DNA of 64,000 bases from CBDAPE01 sp965198325. Its GTDB lineage: Bacteria > Pseudomonadota > Alphaproteobacteria > UBA828 > JAPUJA01. The DNA lies in assembly GCA_965198325.1 (NCBI GenBank), contig CBDAPE010000014.1:124001-188000 (forward strand). The letters are read 5' to 3'. The position numbers were made by a program, and so were the translations under genes. The notes beneath the pieces were generated by a model. That model was not told the DNA's origin. It searched no databases and saw only the letters and a program-made list of their open reading frames with translations. Shown here piece after piece: positions 16,834 through 26,032 of the stretch (positions are counted from its first letter, which is position 1; each line of letters begins with the position of its first letter).

Positions 16834-18546
16834 ATGAGTGCAGCGCGCGCGTCGAATCTGACGGCCGCACAGGCCATCGTGACGGCGGTTCAGCGCCACG
16901 GCGTCGAATTCATGCTCGGCCAGAGCAACCCGATTTCCCTGTTTCTCGCAGCCGAAGAATTCGGCGTGCCCCAGGTCACCTATCGCACCGAGAATGCCGG
17001 CGCGGTCATGGCCGACGGCTATGCCCGAATCTCGGGCCGGGTCCCTGTGGTGACCGCCCAAAACGGGCCCGCCGCGACGCTCCTGGTGCCCGGCCTGGCC
17101 GAGGCCTACGCGGCGTCGATCCCGATCGTCGCCCTGGTTCAGGACGTGCCTCGTTCAAGGATCGACAAGAACGCCTTTCAGGAACTCGACCATATCGCGC
17201 TCTTCCAGGGTGTCGCCAAATGGATCCGCCGCGTCGGCGACGTGGCGCGGATCGACGATTATGTCGACATGGCGTTCACGGCGGCCGCGACGGGCCGGCC
17301 GGGCCCGGCCGTGTTGCTCCTGCCTTGGGATCTGATCGACGAACCGAGCGCGCCGGCCGCCGTCCGCCAGGCGGATCTCGGCGGCTTTCCGCTCGATCGC
17401 ACGCTCGCCGATCCCGGGGCCATCGAGACGGCCGCCGATCTGATCGCCGCGGCCCGCCATCCTCTGATCTATGCGGGCGGCGGGGTTCACCTCTCGGGCG
17501 CCTCGGCCGAGCTCGCCAGACTCCAGGAAATGGCGGCGCTCCCCGCCGCGACGACCTCGATGGGCAAGGGCGTGGTCGACGAGGGCCATCCCCTCTCTGT
17601 CGGCGTGATCGGCTATTTCATGGGGACCCGGAGCGCGACCAAATTTATGCGCCCGCTGATCGAGGAATCCGACGTGATTCTGCTGGTCGGCAACCGGACC
17701 AACCAGAACGGCACGGATAGCTGGAGTCTGCTGCCCGAGGGCGCCCGGCTCATCCATTGCGATATCGACGGCAACGAGGTCGGGCGCAACTACGAAGCGC
17801 TCCGCCTCGTGGGCGACGCCAAGCTGACCTTGGCCGCGCTCGCCGACGCCCTGGCCGGGCGGGATCTCGCGGCGCGCACCGAAGCGCGGGACGGGCTCGA
17901 AAGCCGTATCGCGTCGGCGCGGCAGGAACACGAGAAGGAAGCGGCCGCGGTTTGCGCATCGGACGCGGCGCCCGCGCGGCCCGAGCGGCTTATGGCCGAA
18001 ATCGACGCGGTCCTGAAACCCGACGATATTGTCGTCGCCGACGCCAGCTATTCCTCGATCTGGGTCGCGAACTATCTTCACGCCCGCACACCGGGTCAGC
18101 GGTTCCTCACACCCCGGGGCATCGCGGGGCTGGGCTGGGGCTTTCCCATGGCGATGGGCGCCAAGCTTGCCCGGCCCGATGCCCGGGTCTTCTGCGTCTC
18201 GGGCGACGGCGGCTTCGCCCATGTCTGGTCCGAGCTGGAAACCAGCCGGCGTCACGGGCTTTGCGTCGTGCTCACGGTGCTCAATAACAGCATTCTCGGC
18301 TATCAGCGCGACGCCGAGGACGTTCTCTACAGCGACCACACCACGGCGGTCGATCTCGAGCCGATCGATCACGCGGCGGTGGCCCGGGCCTGTGGCCTGT
18401 ACGGCGTGCGCGTCGAAAACGGGGCGGACTACGGCGCGGCGCTGGCCGACGCGCTGGCGGCCGATTGCACGACCCTGATCGACGTCATTACCGACCCGCA
18501 GGCCTACCCGCCGGTCAGCTTCTACGAAGACAAGATCGAACACTGA
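16834..18546 (+). CDS. Thiamine-diphosphate-dependent enzyme (acetolactate synthase-like)
   Basis: A 570-residue TPP enzyme in the usual three-domain order. The N-terminal pyrimidine-binding domain has the catalytic Glu in YRTENAGAVMADGYAR. A middle FAD/nucleotide-like domain follows, then the PP-binding domain with GDGGF and, about 25 residues later, LNNS (the GDG-NN metal/TPP motif). The length suits the acetolactate synthase, benzoylformate decarboxylase or sulfoacetaldehyde acetyltransferase groups. No small regulatory subunit is adjacent, so biosynthetic acetolactate synthase is unlikely. It heads a plus-strand run with two MDR reductases and an acyl-CoA ligase. It probably decarboxylates or cleaves a 2-oxo acid or ketol. 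Confidence 0.85.
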   Translation: MSAARASNLTAAQAIVTAVQRHGVEFMLGQSNPISLFLAAEEFGVPQVTYRTENAGAVMADGYARISGRVPVVTAQNGPAATLLVPGLAEAYAASIPIVALVQDVPRSRIDKNAFQELDHIALFQGVAKWIRRVGDVARIDDYVDMAFTAAATGRPGPAVLLLPWDLIDEPSAPAAVRQADLGGFPLDRTLADPGAIETAADLIAAARHPLIYAGGGVHLSGASAELARLQEMAALPAATTSMGKGVVDEGHPLSVGVIGYFMGTRSATKFMRPLIEESDVILLVGNRTNQNGTDSWSLLPEGARLIHCDIDGNEVGRNYEALRLVGDAKLTLAALADALAGRDLAARTEARDGLESRIASARQEHEKEAAAVCASDAAPARPERLMAEIDAVLKPDDIVVADASYSSIWVANYLHARTPGQRFLTPRGIAGLGWGFPMAMGAKLARPDARVFCVSGDGGFAHVWSELETSRRHGLCVVLTVLNNSILGYQRDAEDVLYSDHTTAVDLEPIDHAAVARACGLYGVRVENGADYGAALADALAADCTTLIDVITDPQAYPPVSFYEDKIEH

Positions 18547-18561
18547 TCTGAGAGGGCCCTG

Positions 18562-19581
18562 ATGGCCGAGATGAATCGACAGATTCTCTTCGCGACCCGG
18601 CCCGCGGAATGGCCCGGGCCCGAGACCTTCGAGATGACGGAAAGCCCCCTGCCGGAGCCCGGCGACGGCGAGATTCTGGTGCGCAACGTGGTGCTTTCTC
18701 TCGATCCCTACATGCGCGGGCGGATGCGCGATCGCAAGTCCTATACGGCGGGCTTCGAGCTGGGCAAGACGCTTCAGGGCGGCGTTGTCGGCGAAGTGAT
18801 AGCGACGAACGGCAACCAGAAGTTCTCGGTCGGTGACTATGTTAGCGGCCTTCTGGGTTGGGAGCAATATTCCGTCTCCTCGGGCAGGGGGATGTTGAAG
18901 ATCGATCCCGACGCGGCGCCCCTGACCACCCATCTCGGCGTGCTTGGCATGCCGGGCTTTACCGCCTATGTGGGCCTGCTCGATATCGGCCAGCCCAAGA
19001 CGGGCGAGACGGTTTACGTCTCGGCGGCGGCGAGCGCCGTGGGCAGCGCGGTGGGCCAGATCGCCAAACTGAAGGGTTGTCGCGTGACGGGCAGCGCCGG
19101 GTCGGACGAGAAAATCGAGGCGTGTCTGACGCGTTTCGGCTATGACGCCTGTTTCAATTACAAGACCGCGGGCAAGCTGCACAAGGCGGTGAGAGATACC
19201 TGTCCCGACGGCGTCGACGTCTATTTCGAGAATGTCGGGGGCGCCATGCTCGATACCGTGCTGCTCAATATCAACGTCGGTGCGCGCGTCCCGCTGTGCG
19301 GCATGATCTCCCAGTACAACCTGGCCAAGCCCGAAGGCATCACCAACCTCGTCAGTCTGTTGATCAACCGGGCGACGATCCGGGGCTTCATCATCTTCGA
19401 TCATTACGACCGCTGGCCTGATTTTGTCCCCGACATGTCCGGCTGGCTCGCCGACGGCAGCGTGACCTATGCGGAGCACGTCACCGACGGTCTGGAAAAC
19501 GCACCCGCCGCCTTCGTCTACATGCTGAAGCGCTCGCACCTGGGCAAGGCGGTCGTGCGAATCGGTCCCGACCGGGCTTGA
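18562..19581 (+). CDS. NADP-dependent MDR oxidoreductase (CurA/PTGR-like), copy 1
   Basis: A 339-residue zinc-independent medium-chain reductase. It shows SLDPYMRGRM, the cofactor-binding run starting SAAASAVGS followed by IAKLKGCRVTGSAGS, and YFENVGG, which are typical of the leukotriene B4 dehydrogenase/CurA family that reduces the double bond of enones. It starts 15 bp after the TPP gene, so the two are likely co-transcribed. The next gene is a tandem paralogue of almost equal length. The substrate is presumably an alpha,beta-unsaturated carbonyl. Confidence 0.88.
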   Translation: MAEMNRQILFATRPAEWPGPETFEMTESPLPEPGDGEILVRNVVLSLDPYMRGRMRDRKSYTAGFELGKTLQGGVVGEVIATNGNQKFSVGDYVSGLLGWEQYSVSSGRGMLKIDPDAAPLTTHLGVLGMPGFTAYVGLLDIGQPKTGETVYVSAAASAVGSAVGQIAKLKGCRVTGSAGSDEKIEACLTRFGYDACFNYKTAGKLHKAVRDTCPDGVDVYFENVGGAMLDTVLLNINVGARVPLCGMISQYNLAKPEGITNLVSLLINRATIRGFIIFDHYDRWPDFVPDMSGWLADGSVTYAEHVTDGLENAPAAFVYMLKRSHLGKAVVRIGPDRA

Positions 19582-19615
19582 CCCCGCCTCTCATGTCGCC
19601 AAAGGAGTCGGAAGG

Positions 19616-20632
19616 ATGACCCAGACAAACCGCGAGCTTCGCTATGTGGCGCCGCCCGACGGCATTCCTGGGCCCGAGTGCTTCGAGATCGCCGACGTGG
19701 CCATGCCCGAGCCGGGCGCGGACGAGCTGCTCTTGCGGGAGATCCACGTCTCTCTCGATCCCTATATGCGCAGCCGCATGACGGGGATCACGACCTACAT
19801 CGACGGATTCGAACCGGGCGCGCCATGTGACGGCGACGTGGTGGCACAGGTGATCGCCTCAGACGATGCGACGTTCGCCGCCGGCGATTATGTCATGGGC
19901 TTTCTGCCCTGGCGGAATTTCACCGCGTCCAAGGCCGAGGGTTTGTCCAAGCTCGATCCTGACGCCGCACCGTTGTCCTACAATCTGGGCGTGCTCGGCA
20001 TGCCCGGGATCACCGCCTATGTCGGCCTGCTCGATATCGCCCGGCCCAAAGCGGGCGAGACGGTCTTCGTTTCGGCGGCAGCAAGTACGGTGGGCAGCCT
20101 GGTGGGCCAGATTGCCAAGCTCAAGGGGTGTCATGTCGTGGGCAGCGCGGGCTCGGACGAGAAGGTTGCCACCTGTCGGGACAGTTTCGGCTTCGATGCC
20201 TGCATCAACTACAGGATAGCGGAGCCCCTGGCCGATGCCGTGCGCGAGGTTTGCCCCAACGGCATCGATATCTATTTCGAAAATGTCGGCGGCCCGATTC
20301 TCGACGCCGCGTTGCTCAACCTCAATCGAGGGGCCCGCATCCCGCTCTGCGGCATGATCGCCGAGTACAACCTGACGGAGCTCATCGGCGCCCGAAACCT
20401 GATCATGATCCTGGATAAGCGCGCGAGGCTTGAGGGTTTCATCGTCGAAGACCATTACGACCGCTGGAATGCCTTCGCGACCGACATGGGCGGCTGGCTC
20501 GCGGCTGGCGACATTCTCTACCGCGAGCACATTGTCGAAGGCTTCGACGCCGCGCCCGCGGCCTTCGCCGGCATGTTGACGGGTGCTCATCTCGGCAAGA
20601 CGGTGGTGCGGATCGGTCCCGACCGGGCTTGA
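19616..20632 (+). CDS. NADP-dependent MDR oxidoreductase (CurA/PTGR-like), copy 2
   Basis: A 338-residue tandem paralogue of the previous gene, with the same landmarks: SLDPYMRSRM, AAASTVGSLVGQIAKLKGC, GSAGSDEK, YFENVGG, and an identical VVRIGPDRA ending. A good ribosome site (aaggagtcgg) lies before the ATG. The copies differ enough along their length that this is not a recent duplication, yet their last codons and the following bases are nearly the same. Confidence 0.88.
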   Translation: MTQTNRELRYVAPPDGIPGPECFEIADVAMPEPGADELLLREIHVSLDPYMRSRMTGITTYIDGFEPGAPCDGDVVAQVIASDDATFAAGDYVMGFLPWRNFTASKAEGLSKLDPDAAPLSYNLGVLGMPGITAYVGLLDIARPKAGETVFVSAAASTVGSLVGQIAKLKGCHVVGSAGSDEKVATCRDSFGFDACINYRIAEPLADAVREVCPNGIDIYFENVGGPILDAALLNLNRGARIPLCGMIAEYNLTELIGARNLIMILDKRARLEGFIVEDHYDRWNAFATDMGGWLAAGDILYREHIVEGFDAAPAAFAGMLTGAHLGKTVVRIGPDRA

Positions 20633-20694
20633 CCCCGCTTCCCGCCTCGGCAAGATAAGGCGGCGTGCGGTGCGCGCGCCGAGGGGAGAAGACC

Positions 20695-22320
20695 ATGCGT
20701 GGATTGATGCAGGATTGGCCGCTGCTCGTGCCCACGCTGCTCGATTACGCGGCGCTCTACCACACCGACGTCGAGATTGTCTCGCGCAGCATCGAGGGGC
20801 CGATCCATCGCTCGAACTGGGGTGCGGCGGGCCGGCGCGCAAAGCAGCTGGCCGGCGCGCTGGGGGCGCTGGGCGTGGCGCCCGGCGAACCCGTCGCGAC
20901 GGCGGCCTGGAACGGCTATCGCCATCTCGAGCTGTTCTTCTCGATTCCCGGCGCGGGGGCGGTCTGCCATACGGTCAACCCCCGGCTGTACGCGGACGAG
21001 ATCGTCTACATCGTCAATCACGCGGGCGACCGGATGGTGTTCGTCGATCTCGATCTGGTCCCGCGATTCGAAGAGCTACAGGACCGGTTCGAGACGGTCG
21101 AGACCTTCGTCGTGCTCACCGACGAGGCCCATATGCCCGACACCGCCTTGCGGAACGTGCGCTGCTACGAAAGCCTGATTGCCGATCACGGCCCGGATTA
21201 CGAATGGGCCCGGCTCGACGAGAATGACGCGGCCGGGCTGTGCTACACCTCGGGCACAACCGGCGTTCCCAAGGGCGCGCTCTACAGCCACCGGGCGATC
21301 GTGCTTCATGCCTTCATGCTGGCGAGCGCCGACAGCACAGCCTACACCACGGCGAACACGATCCTGCCGATCGTGCCCATGTTTCACGCCAACGCCTGGG
21401 GAACGCCCCATGTCGGCGCCATGTGCGGCGTCAAGATGGTGTTTCCGGGTAACAAGCTCGACGGCGAATCGCTCTACGAGATGCTGGCATCCGAACGGGT
21501 CGATATCGCGCTCGGCGTGCCGACCGTCTGGCTCGGGCTGCTCGGCTATTTGGACGAGAGCGGCAAGCGGCTCGACGGGTTCGAGCGGCTCTTGACCGGC
21601 GGGGCAGCCATGCCGCGGGCGATCATGGAGCGCTACGAGACCGATTACGGCGTCAAGGTGCTCCATGCCTGGGGCATGACCGAGATGTGCCCGGTCGGCT
21701 CGACGCCCCACCTCAAGGCCAGGCACGAGGCGCTACCGCTGACCGAACGGCTCGACTGGATGACCACCCAGGGCCGCGCGGTCTACGGCTGCGAACTGCG
21801 CATCGTCGACGACGACGGCGTCGAGCTGCCCCGGGACGGCGAAACCGCCGGCCACGTGGAAGTCCGGGGCCCGTGGGTGGTCTCGAGATATTTCCGCGCC
21901 GAGGGGGGCGATATCCTTGATGCCGAGGGCTGGCTCGACACCGGCGATGTGGGCACGCTCGATACCGATGGCTACATGCGGATTACCGATCGCTCGAAAG
22001 ACGTGATCAAGTCCGGCGGCGAGTGGATCAGCTCGATCGACCTCGAAAATGCCGCGCTGGCCCATCCCGGCGTCGCGGAGGCCGGCGCGATTGGCCTGCC
22101 TCATCCCAAATGGGACGAACGGCCGCTGCTCGTCGTCGTCAAGGCGGAGGGGGCCGAGGTGACGCCAGCGGAGATTATCGACCTGCTGCGCGGCAAATTC
22201 GCCGAGTGGCAGTTGCCGGACGATATCGTCTTCGTCGACGAACTGCCTCACACGGCGACCGGCAAGATCTCCAAGAAAACCCTGCGCGAGGCCTTCAAGG
22301 ACCACGTCTGGGGGGAGTGA
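20695..22320 (+). CDS. Acyl-CoA synthetase / fatty-acid-CoA ligase (AMP-binding)
   Basis: A 541-residue adenylate-forming ligase that activates a carboxylic acid as its CoA thioester. The P-loop YTSGTTGVPKGALYSH, the adenylate motif HAWGMTEM, the hinge TGDVGTLDTDGYMRITDRSKD and the C-terminal catalytic Lys in TATGKISKKTLRE are all present. The ATG at 20695 follows gaggggagaa. Length and motifs fit medium/long-chain ligases. It closes the plus-strand run that starts with the TPP enzyme, so an acid formed there may be its substrate. Confidence 0.9.
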   Translation: MRGLMQDWPLLVPTLLDYAALYHTDVEIVSRSIEGPIHRSNWGAAGRRAKQLAGALGALGVAPGEPVATAAWNGYRHLELFFSIPGAGAVCHTVNPRLYADEIVYIVNHAGDRMVFVDLDLVPRFEELQDRFETVETFVVLTDEAHMPDTALRNVRCYESLIADHGPDYEWARLDENDAAGLCYTSGTTGVPKGALYSHRAIVLHAFMLASADSTAYTTANTILPIVPMFHANAWGTPHVGAMCGVKMVFPGNKLDGESLYEMLASERVDIALGVPTVWLGLLGYLDESGKRLDGFERLLTGGAAMPRAIMERYETDYGVKVLHAWGMTEMCPVGSTPHLKARHEALPLTERLDWMTTQGRAVYGCELRIVDDDGVELPRDGETAGHVEVRGPWVVSRYFRAEGGDILDAEGWLDTGDVGTLDTDGYMRITDRSKDVIKSGGEWISSIDLENAALAHPGVAEAGAIGLPHPKWDERPLLVVVKAEGAEVTPAEIIDLLRGKFAEWQLPDDIVFVDELPHTATGKISKKTLREAFKDHVWGE

Positions 22321-22373
22321 CGGGTCGCCGGTTTCGCCCGCGTGGACGGGCGCCACGTTATCGAAAGGTTTCC

Positions 22374-23180
22374 CTAGCGCGGCCGGTCGGGACGGAGGAT
22401 GTCGAGTGCCTGTTCGAGGATATCGCGGTTGCCGGCGACCAGCACCTCCTCCATCGAGCCCCAGTCCATGCGCCGGCCGTGCCAGTCGGTGACCAGACCG
22501 CCCGCGCCTTCGACAACGGCCAGCATGGGCATGTAGTCGTGGGCTTTCATGCCGCCGTCTACCACCAGGTCGCAGAGCCCCGCGGCGAGCAGGCCGTAGG
22601 CATAGGCGAAGCCGCCGTAGGTGATCAGCCGTACGGTTTCGGAGAGTGCCAGAAAGCGCTCGCGGTCGGCGCCCTTGAGGTAGTTGGGCGAGGCGCAGTG
22701 CAGCGTCGCGTCTTTGAGCCGCGCGCACGGGCGGACATGGGCGGGCTTGCCGTCGAAACTGGTGACGTGGCCCCGGGCGCCGATCCAGCGCTGGCGAAGC
22801 GCGGGGTGGTCGATGATGCCGAGGATCGGCCGGCGGTGGTGGAGCAGGGTAATCAGCATGCCGAACATGGGCATGCCCGCGACGAACGCCGCGGTGCCGT
22901 CGATCGGGTCGAGCAGCCAGACATACTCCGCGTCCGCGCCCTCGGGCGGGAATTCCTCGCCCATGATGCCGTGCTCGGGAAAGCGCTCCCGGATCATCCG
23001 GCGCATCAGTTCCTCGCCGTCCTTGTCCGCAACCGTGACCGGGCTGTCGTCGGCCTTGTGGATGACCTCGATCGGGGTCTGGAAGTAGTGCAGGGCATGC
23101 TCGCCGTTGGCGTCGGCAAGCGATTCCGCGAAGCCGATGAACTCTTGCGGGCAGACCTCGACGATCGGCAGATCGGCCAT
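22374..23180 (-). CDS. Inositol monophosphatase-family phosphatase (HisN-like), copy 2
   Basis: A 268-residue IMPase-fold phosphatase and paralogue of the protein at 3149-3910. The metal site is GEEFPP (E75/E76) and DPIDGTAAF (D91, D94). The ATG at 23180 is chosen because ggaagga lies just upstream; an in-frame ATG eight codons earlier has no such site. As in the first copy, the gene follows a choline-kinase-like gene in the same direction, here with a 165-bp gap. The repeated kinase-phosphatase pairing suggests a shared phosphorylated intermediate. Confidence 0.85.
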   Translation of the reverse strand: MADLPIVEVCPQEFIGFAESLADANGEHALHYFQTPIEVIHKADDSPVTVADKDGEELMRRMIRERFPEHGIMGEEFPPEGADAEYVWLLDPIDGTAAFVAGMPMFGMLITLLHHRRPILGIIDHPALRQRWIGARGHVTSFDGKPAHVRPCARLKDATLHCASPNYLKGADRERFLALSETVRLITYGGFAYAYGLLAAGLCDLVVDGGMKAHDYMPMLAVVEGAGGLVTDWHGRRMDWGSMEEVLVAGNRDILEQALDILRPDRPR

Positions 23181-23345
23181 CCTAATTTCCTTCCCGATTC
23201 GCATTAACCGGTAAAGCGAAACGGCGTTCAGTCGCCACGAAGGCTCGGTCGCGCTCAAGCGCCGCGCAGGCTCTCGCCGCATACGCGGCGGCCCACGCTT
23301 GCGGGCTCGCGAAATCCGGTTGATTCACGATTGTCGGATTCCGCA

Positions 23346-24308
23346 CTAGAGCTGCCGGTAGGTTTCGAGCAGGCGATGGTGCCGCTCGGTGTTCATGACC
23401 GAATAGATGCTGTAGTCGAAGGCGATCGGGCGGGGCGTGACCTCGGCCAGGTAGCTCCACACGGTCTCGCGCACCGAGGCGGCGAGGACCATCGCCATGA
23501 GCCGCTTGTAGGCCGTATCGCCCAGGGGCGAGCCGTCATAGGCTGCCATCAAGATGCCCGCCTCCTCCCGGTTCATCTCGGCGTTCATGGCTATGCCCGC
23601 GAGATCGAACAGGTGGGAATCGAAGCCGGCATATTCCCAATCGACGATCCAGAGCCTCTCTCCGTCGTCGAGGATATTCTGGGGCAGCATGTCGTTGTGG
23701 CCGAACACGATGTGGACATCGCCCACCACCTGCTCGGTCTCGTCCATCAGTGCCCGCATGGCGGGAATCTCCGCCGCCCAGCGGGGATCGAGCCGATCCT
23801 TTCGGGCCTCGGTCTGGTCCATCAGCCAGCGGTTGTGATGGTGGGGCCAGAACATGAAACCGGGGCCCTCGACATGCTTGTAGGCCTCGTCGTGATAGCG
23901 CCAGACGGTAGCGCCCAGGCGTTTCAGGTTCTCGGGCTTGCGCACGTCCTCGGGCTTCCAGGTTTTGCCCTCGATGAAGCGCATGACGATCAGGCCCGGC
24001 TCGTCGTAAACCACTTCCGGCGCGACGCCAGCGGCGTGCATGGCCTTCATCGCGATCAGCTCGTTGGCCCGCACGACACCATAGGTCGGCACGTCGCCGC
24101 CGACGCGAACGACGAATTTCTCGCCGCCGTCCTCGACGACGAGATTCACCGTCGACAGGCCGCCGCTCAGGTTTTCCGGCTCGATTTCGCCCGTCCAGAT
24201 CGGCACTGCCCTGGCCTTCGCCACGGCGCGCGTATTTTCCTCTTCGCTCGCCCCGATTTGCGCGATCTGGTCGAATGTGGCATCGCTGCCGCGCCCCGCC
24301 TTGCTCAC
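23346..24308 (-). CDS. Choline/ethanolamine kinase-like phosphotransferase, paralogue D
   Basis: A 320-residue kinase exactly as long as paralogue A. Motifs are VPIWTG, SGGLSTVN, catalytic GHNDMLPQN, and LWIVDWEYAG. The C-terminus WSYLAEVTPRPIAFDY is nearly the same as paralogue A's WSFLAEITPRPVDFDW. It precedes the second IMPase gene. Downstream of its start codon's far side lies a remnant of another family member. The probable activity is phosphorylation of a small amino alcohol. Confidence 0.84.
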   Translation of the reverse strand: MSKAGRGSDATFDQIAQIGASEEENTRAVAKARAVPIWTGEIEPENLSGGLSTVNLVVEDGGEKFVVRVGGDVPTYGVVRANELIAMKAMHAAGVAPEVVYDEPGLIVMRFIEGKTWKPEDVRKPENLKRLGATVWRYHDEAYKHVEGPGFMFWPHHHNRWLMDQTEARKDRLDPRWAAEIPAMRALMDETEQVVGDVHIVFGHNDMLPQNILDDGERLWIVDWEYAGFDSHLFDLAGIAMNAEMNREEAGILMAAYDGSPLGDTAYKRLMAMVLAASVRETVWSYLAEVTPRPIAFDYSIYSVMNTERHHRLLETYRQL

Positions 24309-24721
24309 CGTCTCTACTCCCGATCCCCGTTAGCGGCCCGCGGGCATGGTTACCGGAGCGCGGCCCGGTTTCAAGCACCAAACACCGCGTGCCCGATGTC
24401 TGCCCCTAGAGCGAGCCCGGTCCGGCCACCGGCCGGTGGTGGCGCCCGAGACCCATGGCCGAATAGAGGACATGGTCGAAGGTGATGGTCCGGGGGGTAA
24501 CTGCGGCCAGAAAACTTCAGGTCGTCGCGCGCGCCGTTGTTTCGGTCTGCGCCGAAGGCATCAAGCCCCGATCGGCCCTTGACGCATCGGCCTGTCTCGG
24601 CAATTAAGATCGCATCGCGGTGCAAGGCGCGCGCACCCGTCGGCGTGGCTCGGACCGATCCGGTCACGTCCGGCGCGAACGAGCCGGCGCGCGCCTGCCG
24701 AACCGAGGGAGAGCAACCGCC
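24309..24721. other. Intergenic stretch between divergent kinase D and GS-like genes
   Basis: Apart from the kinase relic at 24406-24545, no gene can be supported in this 413-bp stretch. It must hold the promoters for kinase D (minus) and the glutamine-synthetase-like gene (plus). A gagggagagc ribosome site lies at 24706-24715 just before the latter. I recognised no operator. Confidence 0.5.
24406..24545 (-). pseudogene. C-terminal relic of a fifth choline-kinase-like gene
   Basis: Read on the minus strand, this stretch gives SFLAAVTPRTITFDHVLYSA followed by MGLGRHHRPV and a TAG at 24406-24408. It lines up with the last 36 residues of paralogue D (SYLAEVTPRPIAFDYSIYSV, MNTERHHRLL). The Trp codon expected before SFL is TGA at 24517-24519, and only about ten more codons upstream (ARATT) are still recognisable. 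The rest of the gene is missing. It is a clear non-functional remnant next to a living paralogue. Confidence 0.8.
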
Positions 24722-26032
24722 ATGCGCGGCGAAGAGATTAACATGTTCTGCTGGTCGGACCTTGCGGGCCTCGTTCGCGGCCGGTTGTTTCCGGCGCAGG
24801 ACATCGATGAGCGACTCGTGAAGGGTATCGGCTGGCTGCCGGTTTGCCAGGTCCTGACGCCGTTCCACGAACTGGCGGAGCCAAACCCCTGGGGCGCGAT
24901 CGACGATATTCACCTGATCGGCGATCCCGAAGCGAAGGTCCGGGTCGATCTCTGGGACGACGCGCCGCCGCTGCATTATTACCTCTCCGACGCGGTTGAT
25001 CTCGATGGCCGGCCCTGGGAGGGATGCCTGCGCCATTTTCTGCGGACCGCGCTCGACGATCTGAAGGACGAGACCGGCCTCGAGGTCAATTCCGCCTTCG
25101 AGCAGGAGTTTCATCTCTCGGACGGGATCCTGGGCCCCGATTTCTCGCTCGAGTCCCTGCGTCTCGAGGCGGCGTTCGGCTCGCTTTGCATGGCCGGGAT
25201 GCGCCAGGCGGGGCTCGAGCCCGAGACCTTCGAACCCGAATACGGCGAATCCCAATACGAGGTCACCTGCCGGCCGACAATCGGTGTGGCGGGCGCTGAC
25301 CGGGCAACCAACATTCGGGAGGTCGTCCGCGAGGTTGCCCGGCGTGAGGGCCGGCGCGCGAGCTTCACGCCGATCATCGGACCCGACGCCGTGGGCAACG
25401 GCGTTCATGTTCACTTCAGCCTGCTCGACGAGGCGGGCGAACCGGCGGGTTTTGACGAGAGCCGGCCGGGCCATGTCAGCGATCTCGCCGATCGGTTCGT
25501 CGCCGGGGTCCTCCGCCAGCTGCCCGCGATGGTCGCCATGATGGCGCCGACCCTGATTTCCTATCTGCGTCTGGTGCCGGGTCATTGGAGCGCGGGCTAT
25601 AATGCGTTCGGCCTGCGCAACCGCGAGGCAGCGATGCGCATTGCGCCCAACTGGCGGGGCGCGGGCGCCAATCCGGCCCGGCAGTTCAACATGGAGTTGC
25701 GCACCGCCGACGGGGCGGCCTCGCCTCATCTCGTGCTGGGGCTGATCGTGCACGCCGGCCTGCAGGGCATCCGCGACGAGCTGCCCACGCCGCCCGTGCT
25801 CGAGCAGATGCCTGCCGATCTCTCCGATGCCGAGCGCGAGGCGCTGGGCGTTCACCGCCTGCCGGGCTCGCTCGAGGAGGCGCTTGCCGCGATGGAAGCG
25901 GACGCGCTCGTCAAGTTCTGGTTCGCACCCAATCTCTGGGACGCCTACATCTCGCTCAAACGAAGCGAAATGCGGATTCTGGACGGGCTCGGTCCCGCCG
26001 ATCTCTGTGAGAGGTACCGCAATGTCTACTGA
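24722..26032 (+). CDS. Glutamine synthetase-like gamma-glutamyl-amine ligase
   Basis: A 436-residue member of the glutamine synthetase family. The core motifs are EQEFHLSDG (metal Glu), GNGVHVHFSL (ATP/glutamate site), GLRNREAAMRIA and ARQFNMELRTADG with SPHLVLGLIVHAGL. The N-terminal beta-grasp part is short and the adenylylation loop of true GlnA is not seen, so this looks like a PuuA/IpuC/FluG-type ligase joining glutamate to an amine. The ATG at 24722 follows gagggagag. It overlaps the amidohydrolase gene by 11 bp. In fungi the equivalent amidohydrolase and GS domains are fused in FluG. Confidence 0.87.
   Translation: MRGEEINMFCWSDLAGLVRGRLFPAQDIDERLVKGIGWLPVCQVLTPFHELAEPNPWGAIDDIHLIGDPEAKVRVDLWDDAPPLHYYLSDAVDLDGRPWEGCLRHFLRTALDDLKDETGLEVNSAFEQEFHLSDGILGPDFSLESLRLEAAFGSLCMAGMRQAGLEPETFEPEYGESQYEVTCRPTIGVAGADRATNIREVVREVARREGRRASFTPIIGPDAVGNGVHVHFSLLDEAGEPAGFDESRPGHVSDLADRFVAGVLRQLPAMVAMMAPTLISYLRLVPGHWSAGYNAFGLRNREAAMRIAPNWRGAGANPARQFNMELRTADGAASPHLVLGLIVHAGLQGIRDELPTPPVLEQMPADLSDAEREALGVHRLPGSLEEALAAMEADALVKFWFAPNLWDAYISLKRSEMRILDGLGPADLCERYRNVY

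Noticed and set aside
17155..19539. A 794-codon open frame antisense to the TPP enzyme and first MDR gene
   Set aside because: Both plus-strand genes have complete family motifs. The antisense frame spans two genes and is a by-product of high GC at third codon positions.
24722..26032. GS-like gene as the housekeeping glnA
   Set aside because: It is short in the N-terminal part, lacks the adenylylation loop region and overlaps a FluG-type amidohydrolase gene.
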